This document shows, piece after piece, positions 1 to 10,300 of a stretch of DNA of 64,000 bases (the first letter of the stretch is position 1; each line of letters begins with the position of its first letter). The notes beneath the pieces were generated by a model, which was not told the DNA's origin, did not search any database, and saw only the letters and a list, made by a program, of their open reading frames with translations. Source of the DNA: Oscheius sp. JU75 (Eukaryota; Nematoda; Chromadorea; Rhabditida; Rhabditidae); the NCBI GenBank assembly GCA_037178855.1, contig JASJZC010000002.1, positions 7,886,501 to 7,950,500 on the forward strand. The letters are read 5' to 3'. The position numbers and the translations under genes are program-made.

Positions 1-390
1 CAGAATTCTGCCGGTCAACCATTTCTCTCTATGTTCGCTTCCCTACGAGCTGTGCTCCCTCCCGATTAGCCATTTTCGATTTTCAATACTCGCTCCCGTA
101 CAGTCTTGACTATTTAGCGTATACTGAATTTGTACTTTTCCACATCTTAAATTATATTTGACGGCTGAGATAGAACGGGTGAGAAAGTATGCTTCATATG
201 GGAGACAGAACTATAAAACTTGTCCTAACCAGTCTTCTAGAATTTTCTCATGGCCTAATTTCTCATATCTTCACCCTCAGTTCTTTCCCACTTCCACTCC
301 CACCGGAAGCCATCAGCTCCTAGTGCTTGATCATTCTTTACTAGTGTCCTTATAGCTCCTCCGACGGGAACACCTGACTAACTTCCCATT
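1..390. other. Upstream region without recognised gene
   Basis: Open frames here are short and show no domain signature. The stretch probably holds the promoter or outron of the transporter that begins at 398. No other structure was recognised. Confidence 0.4.
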
Positions 391-397
391 TTTTCAG
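391..397 (+). promoter_or_regulatory. Candidate spliced-leader trans-splice acceptor
   Basis: The sequence TTTTCAG lies directly against the start ATG of the transporter, with a pyrimidine-rich run before it. In nematodes such an acceptor with no upstream coding exon usually receives a spliced leader. This is inference from sequence only; a cis-spliced 5' UTR exon further upstream would look the same. Confidence 0.5.
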
Positions 398-2477
398 ATG
401 GTGCAGCAGAGCCTCCTACAGCCGACCGAGGGCCATCTCTCGGCCCAGCCCTTTATCAACAATTGCTACTCGGAAATGTGTATGAGTCAGGGGGCTGTTG
501 GTGTGAAAGCTTTATTTTCGTCAGCAATTTAAATTTTAGCACCACACGTGCACGAGAAGAAACTGGGCTGGATAGTGGCGGCAATATTTATCGTGGCTGA
601 CATGGTTGGAGGTGGTGTGGTGGCCATGCCAGGTTAGACCCGCAATTTAACACAATCCAATAATTTTTAAGTGGCCTTCAAGCAGTCCGGTCTCTTTGCA
701 GGCATCTTCTTTATGATTGTCATAGCAGTAATTTTTGAATACACCGGTTATCAGCTGGGTGTGGTCTGGTGCAAAATGATGGACAGGTGGGTGTGCTGTA
801 GTTATTAGAAAGAATTAAATTCCAGGAATCCTCACCTGGGAGTTTGCAGAAAACCTTTTCCCGAGATGGCCAAAAGAACAATAGGTACCAGGATGCAGTG
901 AGTTTTTGTTATATACTTAATTTATGCAGTGTATCGTTGTGGTCTCTCCCATACTGTCTCGGTATACATACAAAAGTCTTTTCTTGACAGCCAGACATTT
1001 CGGGAGATTTCGTATCCGTACCGTCTCGACAACCTGACAAATCAGGCGCGGTAACTTTCTTTTGCAGAAGATTCACAACAGTTGTGGGCAACGTGACACT
1101 GTTTGGAATCTCCGTCGTCTACCTTCTACTAGCTTCGAAGATTCTTCACTATTTTGTGGACAAGTTCATTCCCATCCCCATCAGCATCTGTCACGTCATC
1201 GTCACCCTAACTGTGGTCATTCTCCCGTTCACCTTTCTCAGAAGCCCTGGAGAGTTTGCGTGAGTCACACCCGTATTGTCTGTAGGAGTTTTAATTTAGA
1301 CACGTGATAGTCATAGCCATGATTACAACAGTCGTCTCTGTAGCCTCAATCCATGTTGGAATAGCTATTGACTCGACCGCCTGTCTGGAAAAGGTCCACT
1401 ACCCGCCCCAAGACACAGGAAACATGATTTTGTCTCTTGGAATCTTCCTCTTCTCCTTTTCTGGCCACTTTGTCTTTCCTTCTATCCAGCACGACATGAA
1501 AGAGCCAAGAGATTTTACTAAGAGTGTAATGTGCGGATTTGGAGCGGTGGTTCTGCTTTACATGCCTCTAGCAGTTTTTGGCTACCTGGTATATGGAGAT
1601 TCTATGGATACTTCGGTTATTACTTCTATTCAGACCTCGTGGATCCAGGTGGGACCATTTTTTGTATTAAAGACACTCCCCTGAAGTGCCTTTACGAGTT
1701 TGCTTTACAATATTAACCTAATTTCGGGTTACTGTAGTTTGTACCGAAGACGCTTTCTAGTAATTTAATTAAATCAAATTTAAATATTTACATGCTTGCA
1801 TATCCAATTCAGGTAACCGCCAACATCATGATAGCCATCCACTGTATCATGACCCTGGTCATCGTTATCAACCCTCTAAATCTGGAAGTCGAGCATTACT
1901 TGAAAGTTTCTCACGGTTTGAACTTTTAATTCCTAATGGGGACTTCCATTATAGCTTTCGGAGTCGGTCGCGTGGCAACAAGAACTACAGTTTTGACCAT
2001 TGTGCTGTTTGTGGCCTTGACAGTTCCCGATTTTGCACCGGTTATGAACGTCGTGGGGGCTTCGACCATCCCTGTCGGATGTGTGCTCCTTCCCAGTCTG
2101 TTCTACCTCTACGCCATGGCGACCGATGAGGATCAGTGGAGAAAGGGACAAACTCCATCCTGGAGACAGGTTCTTCAGCGGACTGACAAGACCATTCTTA
2201 TTATTAATGTCTTCATTTTAAGTGGGTTCCGAAATTAGCTTTGACTAAATTCCACATTGAAGTCGTTGCCCTGGGAGGAGGAGTCCTGGGAACTTACCAA
2301 GGAGTGGACAAGCTGATGAAGGCGGACTTCTCAACTCCTTGCTATCTGCGACTCTTCACGGAAGCCGACCATGGTCCAGCATTTTCCATTACCCAACGCT
2401 GCTGCGGAGCCAACTGGGACGTAAGCAGTCGTGGAACGCCAGAAATCTGCTCCCCGCGGAATTTTACGCAATTGTAA
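398..2477 (+). CDS. Amino-acid transporter, Aa_trans (SLC32/36/38-like) family
   Basis: Multi-span membrane transporter, expected to move amino acids across the plasma or lysosomal/vesicle membrane. Exons by splice signals and phase: 398-500, 540-632, 672-786, 826-897, 1068-1259, 1300-1648, 1813-1915, 1955-2221, 2263-2477, giving 502 residues with all phases consistent. The first membrane helix carries the family-like segment [12 protein letters not shown]; later helices include [17 protein letters not shown] and the [11 protein letters not shown] loop typical of Aa_trans proteins. The last exon contains TYQGVDKL and a cysteine pair (CCG), and its final 18 codons lie inside the direct repeat 2425-2829. 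A possible splice donor (GACGTAAGC) occurs just before that repeat, but reading through keeps the frame. Several introns are only 39 bp. Substrate and membrane cannot be told from sequence. Confidence 0.88.
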
Positions 2478-2829
2478 GAGAGAGCTCAATCCTTCACTTG
2501 ATGTCACTTCAATACATATCTGTACATACCTAGTTATAGCACTTTCCCAGTGAGATATTGTTATATCGGTCTTTGTTAATAAATAAAACTTTATGAGAAA
2601 AATTTGTGCACACACACGAGGATTTGGCTGAGCAGTTGTCATGAAAGTGGTTGGGAAAGACAAGGTTTCTAAAGACCGATAAAGTTCTTCGGATTGCTCA
2701 TTCGTCTCAGTCGATCCATGATCGGAGTCGTTGTCCGGGCCACATGCCGCCCCGAAGTGCCAGACGCTGCTTGTATAAGTCGTAGTCGTGCTCGGTAGTG
2801 GTTCGCCCGGACATGGTCGCATAGAAGAT
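2425..2829. repeat. Direct repeat copy 1 (405 bp)
   Basis: Nearly identical to 6952-7359: I see no substitutions, only a 1-bp and a 2-bp length difference. It starts with GCAGTCGTGG and ends with CATAGAAGAT in both places. This copy supplies the last 18 codons and the poly(A) signals of the transporter. Its right part is an antisense copy of the ephexin 3' end, including the C-terminal 50 codons, which are not joined to an SH3 exon here. See the insertion block entry. Confidence 0.9.
2578..2587 (+). terminator. Poly(A) signals of the transporter gene
   Basis: Two overlapping AATAAA hexamers lie about 100 bp after the transporter stop codon, a normal distance for cleavage and polyadenylation. 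The same hexamers occur in repeat copy 2, where no sense gene reads into them. Confidence 0.6.
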
Positions 2830-2849
2830 TTGTAGAGAATTTTGAACTG

Positions 2850-3112
2850 AGTTAGATTCTTACAGCACGCGCGCCCATGCGTCTCTGGTTCGATTCCGCG
2901 CCGAGGCAAATCGTCCCCTTTTTTTGTTTCAAGGGCAGTAAAGTTTGTAGAGTTAGATTAGCTGAGAAAGAATATGTAGTAATCTCTGCTTAAACTTGCA
3001 GTAAAATTTGTGTAGGCCGCTTTGATCAGATATCCAGCTTCAGCACAAAGATTGGTGTACTGCTGTAAGAGGCGCTACTCAGACTAGGCGACCCGTCTTC
3101 GATCCCTGTGGG
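2850..3112 (+). repeat. tRNA-like (possible SINE) fragments
   Basis: The sequence GGTTCGATTCC near 2889 matches the RNA polymerase III B-box consensus, and a second B-box-like motif (TCTTCGATCCC) occurs near 3095 behind a possible A-box region. Neither folds into a full cloverleaf: the T-arm stems are mispaired. They are best taken as tRNA pseudogenes or tRNA-derived SINE pieces rather than functional tRNA genes. The rest of 2830-3505 shows no recognised gene; a purine-rich GAGATAGAGAGA run lies at about 3160-3200. Confidence 0.3.
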
Positions 3113-3505
3113 AAGTAAGCTTCTTGTCGAGTTGTTTTCAGCTATAAACAGCATAGAGACAGAGATACACAAAAAGAGATAGAGAGATAGAGAGACAGGC
3201 ATAGAAGGGGAGAAGATCCGGACATGCTCTTGCTGCAAAGAGAAAACAGTTATCTGGAAACGATGGGTATTGTTTGGTAGTTCAGAAAGACAAAGGAGCT
3301 TGGATAAAAAAAAGCAACAAGACGATGACAGAGTGATTGAGAGGTATCCAGCAGAGACAGGGTAAAAATGTCTGAGGCACTGAGAGATGGGATTATGCGC
3401 CCTATGGTAGCAGGAAGAATTTCCAAAAAAGGCTTACAGTGTCCAAGCAGCACGGCTGCTTGAGACGGCTGATTTCTAAGTAAGTCGAAGTCCCCCATTT
3501 TTAAG

Positions 3506-6394
3506 GAGTGCAACACACTGGGCTTTATCCATGTCCCAGCCCCTGTGGTACAGGCACTGTATCAAAGCACCGTGGTCTGTATGAACATCTATCACGATGA
3601 ACCATTCGACCAGGAAGGTGGGTCATTTTCCCAAGTTTTTTTTTTAAAATGAGATCTAGGCAGGCGCAAGAAGCTCACGGATGTAGATCCGCAGGAATAC
3701 GAGGGCTATGGATGTCGAGTCCGTGCCGATCCGGACAATTTCCAAGTCGATGTGAATCAGGGCATGGTTGACATCATCCGCAATATGGTCATCTACGAGG
3801 GAGGCGACCAGCCAATCATCACACAGATCAAACATGTGGGTACCTTGCTCTGTTTTTTGAATAACTGTAAGCTCAAAAAAGCTGGAGAGCGTTTGTCCAT
3901 GTCAATTGACCTCCCTAGACTCATTAGTACGTCAAGTTCGAGCTAGGAAGCCGCCACCGTTGTCTGTACCGAAGACTAATGCTATCATATATGTATGTCA
4001 TCTTTTCCCCCATAAAAGCCGGTACTTTACTGTTGCCTTGATGCAAATAAAGTTGTTTTTCTCTTGCCCATTTCGTCAAAGCATAGACGGGATCGATGTA
4101 GTATGATGTATCTGGCAGTAAGAATCGAATCTTTGGCACAAAATAGGGGTCTGGAGCCAAACTTGGCCCGGGGAAAGTGAAAAGTAATCAGCTTGTTTGC
4201 CTAGGTCGGGACAGTGTTAGTTTCGAATATTTTCGAAGCGATCAACAGAGGTTCCGGCTTCTTCCTTATATACTTTTCCATTCTTCATATCATTTTTAAA
4301 GCGAGTGTCCGACTACAAACTCATTGGCGCGATTATGCCGCGTTTTGCGTACTCAGGGTCAATTCCTTTAATTTTTGCTTTGTTCTAAACAATTTTGGCA
4401 TGTTCTTCACAACAAGAAGCATTCCAGATCATGACATTACCAAAAACGTAATAGAAAGCCCAATTTAATCTATTTGGTCGTCCCCTTCAATTTTTTTAAA
4501 CTGCGCACCAATTTTGGGTGCTTGGGCGCAACAACCAGGCAGTAGTTTTAAGGATTTGGAATGGACAGGCATACCACGGCATGGGATGGGGGAGAAGCTT
4601 CACATCACGGGGACAATTCTAATGAATTGGTTCCTTCTGGACTGAATGAACAACATCAAGAGTAGGTTGCGAGCGGCAAAAGTAATACAGCAGCGTTTTT
4701 AGATTACCGGTGGATGTGCAGGCCGTACCTCAACTCATTATTCAACAACAAAGGACGCGAAATGGATCAGTCGATGAAATCCCCGTTCTTCTCCCAAAAG
4801 TCGGGTTGCGCAATCAGAACACCTTGATGTCATACATAATTTTGCAAGACGACTTGTCTCGAGTATCTCTGCAAACCATCGAAGACATTGAGAGAAGTGT
4901 AAGGATTGTTTGGGCAAATTTCTACGTTCTTTTTTTTTCTAGGCCAACATCGAGCTGGATCCAGTTTTGCAGTCGTTTGCTGAACGCAATAGGAATAGGT
5001 ACAGAGAAGATCCTCCGGCGTACGTTTACTATTATCTCTCCAACGGCACCGATCGTGATACTCTGCGTAATTTTTTTTCCTTCATTGTCCCTAAAAAGAT
5101 ATTTTAGTGAACATTCTCTTTCCTACTTCGGTCGAACAATATATACAATATGCCGACGTTTGCTGCCTTCTCAATCGACCCCATCGGGCAAAATATTTTA
5201 CACGCTACATACAAAACTACGATATTCTGCAACTCTATGAGAACAGTTTGTTGTGTTATTTTCTTCAATAAACTGCCTACATAGATCAACTCGTGCAGGA
5301 AAGGATCAAGAATGCCATTGTGGAGCTCAACAGCACGGACGGTGCAGAATACACGATCTGCTTCCTCAAACTGCTAAACTCCATCGCGTGCAACTCCAAC
5401 ATGCTCGCTAACCTCTGGGATTTTGCTCATTATGTCGGCTGCGACTGTGTTAACATGATTGCTGCAGTTTTGTTCTCCCCGACAAGTCGTGAACTCGAAC
5501 AATTGCGAGACAAGATTAACCGTACGAACAGCGACGAGGTGCAGATGTGGGAAACAACTGCCAGGTAAGCTTTTCGCTTATTCCTACACCCACCCAGGTG
5601 TTATTCAGGACTATTCTTCAATACCGCGTGCAACAGTTCACCCCGGAGGCACATGGATCCGCTGACTTCATTTCGTCTCTCAAGCACATGGATCCGCTGA
5701 CTTCATTCCGTCTCTATCAAGTTCATCTGAAATGCTTGCGTGAAAAAGACGAACCGGATAACGAACTCCTGGCTTTGCGCAGGGTGCTTGTCTGCCAGGC
5801 ACTTCGTTCGGACGAACCTACGTTGGCAAATGCCTTCGCCGATTATTTCGCTCGGCTAGATCCGCCGTGGACCAATGAGTTTGGTAATATAGATAATATG
5901 AATCTTGTCCTAGTCAGTGGCATTTTATCTTGTACTTGAAACAAATTTAGGCTCTGCTCGCCTCTACTACTTCAGTGATTTCTGCTTGCCATTATGCACT
6001 GCAGATTGGTAGTTATGAAGGCCAGGAAATTGTTCCTCTCATGGCTCTCAACAAAGATGCCTTGAGCCGGCTCAGGACCACTACAATGGAATTGTTCAAT
6101 CATCAAATAATGTGGTTCTCAAAGAATGTGATTACGGTTCTGCCCCACACAGGCGTTAAAAACATCTTTATGGAGATTGTCAGTTTCGAGTCAGTACATG
6201 CGCTAATATTGGTATTTTAGGCTTGTTTCGCAGCCGATATCGTATGCCATGTTTTGAGTAGTGACATGTCCGCAGAGGATAGAATGCAATATAATAACGC
6301 TATCGACACCTGCTTGAGCCCCCGCTGCTTCAACGATACGGAACGTACTGCTCTCAAGAGCATGATGCAACAAAGTTCATTTTCTATTGTCTAG
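3506..6394 (+). CDS. Unrecognised multi-exon protein inside the insertion block
   Basis: No family recognised. Likely exons: 3506-3617, 3660-3835, 4205-4250, 4306-4357, 4417-about 4450, 4553-4661, 4703-4898, 4943-5066, 5108-5245, 5285-5564, 5609-5912, 5951-6178, 6221-6394. From 4703 on the phases join well, and the introns at 5913-5950 and 6179-6220 are 38 and 42 bp. The 5' end is uncertain: the first exon starts after an acceptor and no start codon was found, so upstream exons are missing or lost. The join around 4450-4660 is also doubtful, because two frames look coding. The C-terminal half is rich in Leu and Cys and looks helical, without a clear signal peptide or transmembrane segment. 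A 35-bp tandem duplication lies inside the exon at 5609. Stop TAG at 6392-6394, two bases before the MITE-like element. Confidence 0.5.
5650..5719 (+). repeat. 35-bp tandem duplication inside a coding exon
   Basis: The segment CACATGGATCCGCTGACTTC and following bases occurs twice in a row (5650-5684 and 5685-about 5719). The unit length is not a multiple of three, so the two copies are translated in different frames (HGSADF and HMDPLTSF). The open frame used by the flanking exon parts passes through both. Confidence 0.75.
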
Positions 6395-6396
6395 GT

Positions 6397-6799
6397 TGTA
6401 AGATCCCTCATTTAGGTTTCAATCCTGATAGAAGAACCTGAACCGCAAATCCCATGGCTTCATCGCGCTCTGCTCATATCATCAATTTTGCTCTCTAGCA
6501 ATCGGCCTTTGAACCGGGAACCGCCTCTTTAGTAAAACCCTATCATATATATTAATGTATCATATATATTAACCCCTCGTTTTAAAATTTACTAAAGATA
6601 TAATAAAGTTCCGGTGTATTCGCGCTCACGGCGATCTGTGGCTCACAACTACTTTGAGGTTCTCCAACGCCTAGTCAACCTCCCTGACGATCACACAGAA
6701 AGCGCTGCAAAAAAGGGTACTAAAACAGTCGGGTGGTTTAGACTCTACAAAAACAGGACATTAAAAATCAGGATTGAAACCTAAATCAGGGATCTTACA
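6397..6799. mobile_element. MITE-like element with 33-bp terminal inverted repeats
   Basis: The left end (6397-6429) TGTAAGATCCCTCATTTAGG... and the reverse complement of the right end (6767-6799) match in 32 of 33 bases. The interior has no open frame of note, so the element would be non-autonomous. It includes a short tandem ATCATATATATTAA pair near 6541-6572 and an AATAAAG that may serve the preceding gene. No clear target-site duplication is visible. The superfamily is not identified. Confidence 0.65.
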
Positions 6800-6951
6800 G
6801 CCAAAAAAAGTGGTCAGGTAGACCGGAAAAAAGAATAAGCACTGGACAGGCTGGCAGGGACAAGACAGAGAGGTGGCAGAGATGTTTTGTTCATTTGAGC
6901 AGGGCAACCAGAATAGACAAAGAAGGCTTGATCACCAGATAACTCCGACTG

Positions 6952-7359
6952 GCAGTCGTGGAACGCCAGAAATCTGCTCCCCCGCGGAATTTTACGCAAT
7001 TGTAAGAGAGAGCTCAATCCTTCACTTGATGTCACTTCAATACATATCTGTACATACCTAGTTATAGCACTTTCCCAGTGAGATATTGTTATATCGGTCT
7101 TTGTTAATAAATAAAACTTTATGAGAAAAATTTGTGCACACACACGAGGATTTGGCTGAGCAGTTGTCATGAAAGTGGTATTGGGAAAGACAAGGTTTCT
7201 AAAGACCGATAAAGTTCTTCGGATTGCTCATTCGTCTCAGTCGATCCATGATCGGAGTCGTTGTCCGGGCCACATGCCGCCCCGAAGTGCCAGACGCTGC
7301 TTGTATAAGTCGTAGTCGTGCTCGGTAGTGGTTCGCCCGGACATGGTCGCATAGAAGAT
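6952..7359. repeat. Direct repeat copy 2 (408 bp)
   Basis: Second copy of 2425-2829. On the minus strand it encodes the end of the ephexin protein, continuous with its SH3 exon, so this copy is the native ephexin 3' end. The transporter-derived end of this copy has one extra C that shifts the transporter frame, consistent with loss of coding constraint there. Confidence 0.9.
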
Positions 7360-10300
7360 AGGAGACGTAGCTCCCCGGGAACCAACCGCTCTGGCTGTCC
7401 CGTTGGCGCTCGCCGTACAGCCAGCCTAAAGTTGGGCTTAAGACTGTCTCTTTAACCATTAATAGAGCAAAGAGTAGGTAAGGGGTTAAAGCGACACACC
7501 GTCTGGCATCTTCTTAAGCACGTTGACCACATCCCCAGTCAGCAGTTCCAGCTCGTCGTCGTTTTGCTTCGCGTAGGCGTGAACAGCCATGGCCTGGGGA
7601 CAATCCCACTCAGCGTAGATTTTCTCCTCGGGGTTAGCAGACTGTAACAGTTAGAGGTCACACTGGGAAAGCGACACAGCCAAACTTACCGTGGGGGGTC
7701 GTAGGGCTGAGAGCCAACGCTCACGATCAGTCTCGGACTCTGCGGACAGGAGCAGCTCACTCTGTCTCCCACGGGCATCCCGCATGAGGACACAGTTGAA
7801 GAAGTGGGGTCGAGAGGAAATGGAAGAGAGAGCGCCCTGCGGGACTCGAGGATTGTCCAGCTCGATCGGCTCGACATCGACGAAACGACGAACACAATAG
7901 TCCTTGCAGACATAGGTCCCATTCAGCTTCTTCTTTGTGATCATCAGCATGTCATTGAACAGGAAAATGTGAAGACTTCGAGCCTTTGAGCGATTCTGCA
8001 GGATTCCCTTGGTGCTCCGATCCACGACCTGGGTGAGAGTGCCTCTCTTCACCAGGTACCGACTACTATTGACCAGCGGAATCCTTTTCAGGTCAGCATC
8101 CTTGTAGATTATCCGTCGGTCAAGTTCCAGCAGCTGCTCGGTCCTTTCCATCTTCCTGGCTCCCTCATTGCATTCCCGAACCACCGTATTCGCTGCAGCC
8201 AGAGCCTTGGAAGCTGTCTCATAACGCGGGGAGTCCGTGGGCAAATGATCCAGAATGGCGTAGAGCAGGAGCGGATACCTTAAGTCTTGTGTTTGACTTT
8301 AAAAAAAGGTGAACTACCTAGTTATTCGCTGCATAGGAAGCATGAGGAAGCTTCTCATGTCCAGTCCTTGGCACTGCTTGTCGGATTCGAGACGGCTGAC
8401 AGCTGACAGAAAGATGGGATTCTCAGTCTTGAGGCGGCGGAGGGTACGATCTTGGTAGACCTGAAAGTTTTACAGTCATTAAATAATTGATTCTTCATTA
8501 AATTTTAGCAGATTTTTAAATCACGCTTTAGGCTACCCCCTAATTACTTAATAAGTTTAGATTTTAACCAGTTTTAAGCTGCGTATTTTTGTTACAAGGT
8601 GTAAACTTTACGTGAAACGCTATTGTTCCATTTACCAAAAAATATAAATTTGTGATTTGAATATAAGTTAGGTTGCCCATACTTAAAATACCGTACCTGA
8701 TTGGAGCAATACTTGACGTAGACATCAAAATACTGATTGAAGTGTGAGATCAAAATATCACAGATGTCGTCGAGAACCAAATTTTCCTCCAAGCGACTTT
8801 CCAAGTCACAAAGCAGTCGCTCACTACAGTCACGAACAGCGAAAATGTTACTGAACAGATGTTTTCGCTCCACGTTGTTGATTGCCGACAGCGTGGACTT
8901 TGAGCCTAAAATTTAAATTTCAATCTTAAAAATATAAAGTCTAACCAAGCATCTCTTGACTGGCCATGAAGTGTGTGATAAGAATGTTCAGCGACCTCAA
9001 ATAGCTGGCCTCACTGGTGATCACCTCAAAGAAAGCCTCTTGCAACAGTTTTGTGTCCTCGTCAAGTGATTCCAGTAGGCCCGCGGCTTTGACTTCAGGC
9101 AGCTCGCACCAGAGACTTCTCTGACTCCCGAAATGGCTCCCGGCAATGAGTCGTTCTCTTCTCATTGAAGTGTTGGAGGTAAGAGCGGATGCTGTGGAAC
9201 AGTCAGCTCCTCGACCTGAGTCGGAGGAGACGGAGGACTCTCTTCGGGACTGAAACTTATGCTTTAAAACAAGAGTCAATTTCAATGAACTTTGTCTCTA
9301 GAATTATATCTTAAATTTGTCATCCTCTTACTAGGTCCAAGCAGTAATCTTTAAACTACCAGCTTGACTTGCCATCGAATTTCATCTCAGCTTTGGCTGG
9401 TGTTTTTGGACTAGCGCACACATAAAACCGCCAAAACTATAGCAGTTTGAGAATTCAACTAGTCCAGCGACATTAAACTGTAAGGAAACCGTTTTTTCCC
9501 CATTGTGTCAGCCTGTCAAGCTTCTCCTGTCGAAACTACCACATTAAGATAGTGACTATCAAGCAAAATAAACTTTGACAGAAACTAAACTAATGATCAC
9601 GGACAAAAACTTAAAAAGGCAGAACTTCAGGTAACACAACTTGCACTTTCAAAGACACTACTGGACTCACCTTATCCTTCTCCTCAGTCTGCTCATTCTG
9701 ATTAATAACATCGTCCACCAGCTTCTCCTGTTCTTCTAACATATAGATTTGGTACAGTGGCTGACCAGCGGTCAGTCGACTAGTGTACTGTCGGGAGTAG
9801 TCGTAATCTGGCGAGGGTTCCTCCTAAAAATATCCTCTCGTTTATGGATCTTTCTTTCTGACTAACCTTTTGCGTCTCATTGAGCGAAAGTCGTTTTAGG
9901 GCAAGATTGTCTGGCCTACTCGGCTCCACTCGTACTAAATCGGCAGACTCGTACTCGGATTCGTAATTCATGACGGGAAAGGCCTTGTTGAGTTGCTCCT
10001 CTAGTTCTTTATACATAGAGCTGCGTCGGTCATTGTCGTCTGAAAGAGAGAGAGATGACATTAACTTGGCGAAAGAACAGTCTATCGGGGGGGAAGGGGA
10101 GAGAGAGCGAGAATGAAATCATTGGTGTAAAATGACTTGTGTTTGTGCTACGCGTGACCCAAAGAACCAAAAATGACACGGAATTGCCATTTCTCCGATA
10201 TATCGGCGGTATACAGCTGGGTGTGATAGTAAAAAGACGCGCCCGGGGGCTGAATAATGACAAAACATGCCAGCAGTCCGGGAGACTTTTGTCTTTTCCA

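Larger units (their letters stand above)
2830..6951. mobile_element. 4.1-kb insertion block between two copies of a 405-bp direct repeat
   Basis: The flanking repeats each contain both the transporter 3' end and the ephexin 3' end. Without this block the two genes would be convergent neighbours separated by about 170 bp between stop codons. The block carries an unrecognised multi-exon gene (+), a MITE-like element and tRNA-like fragments. No terminal inverted repeats, gag-pol or integrase were seen at its ends, so it does not look like an LTR element. A staggered-break or tandem-duplication origin fits better; misassembly is also possible. The block boundaries are the repeat boundaries seen in the sequence; its mobility is inference. 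Confidence 0.55.

Noticed and set aside
3924-4160. Minus-strand frame of 78 residues inside an intron of the insertion-block gene
   Set aside because: The composition looks natural, but it has no splice context, family signature or second piece. It lies in the enlarged intron 3836-4204 and may be a scrap of another element.
2425-7359. LTR retrotransposon with 405-bp LTRs
   Set aside because: The repeats lack TG...CA ends, primer-binding site and polypurine tract, the interior has no gag-pol, and the repeats carry exons of the two flanking host genes.
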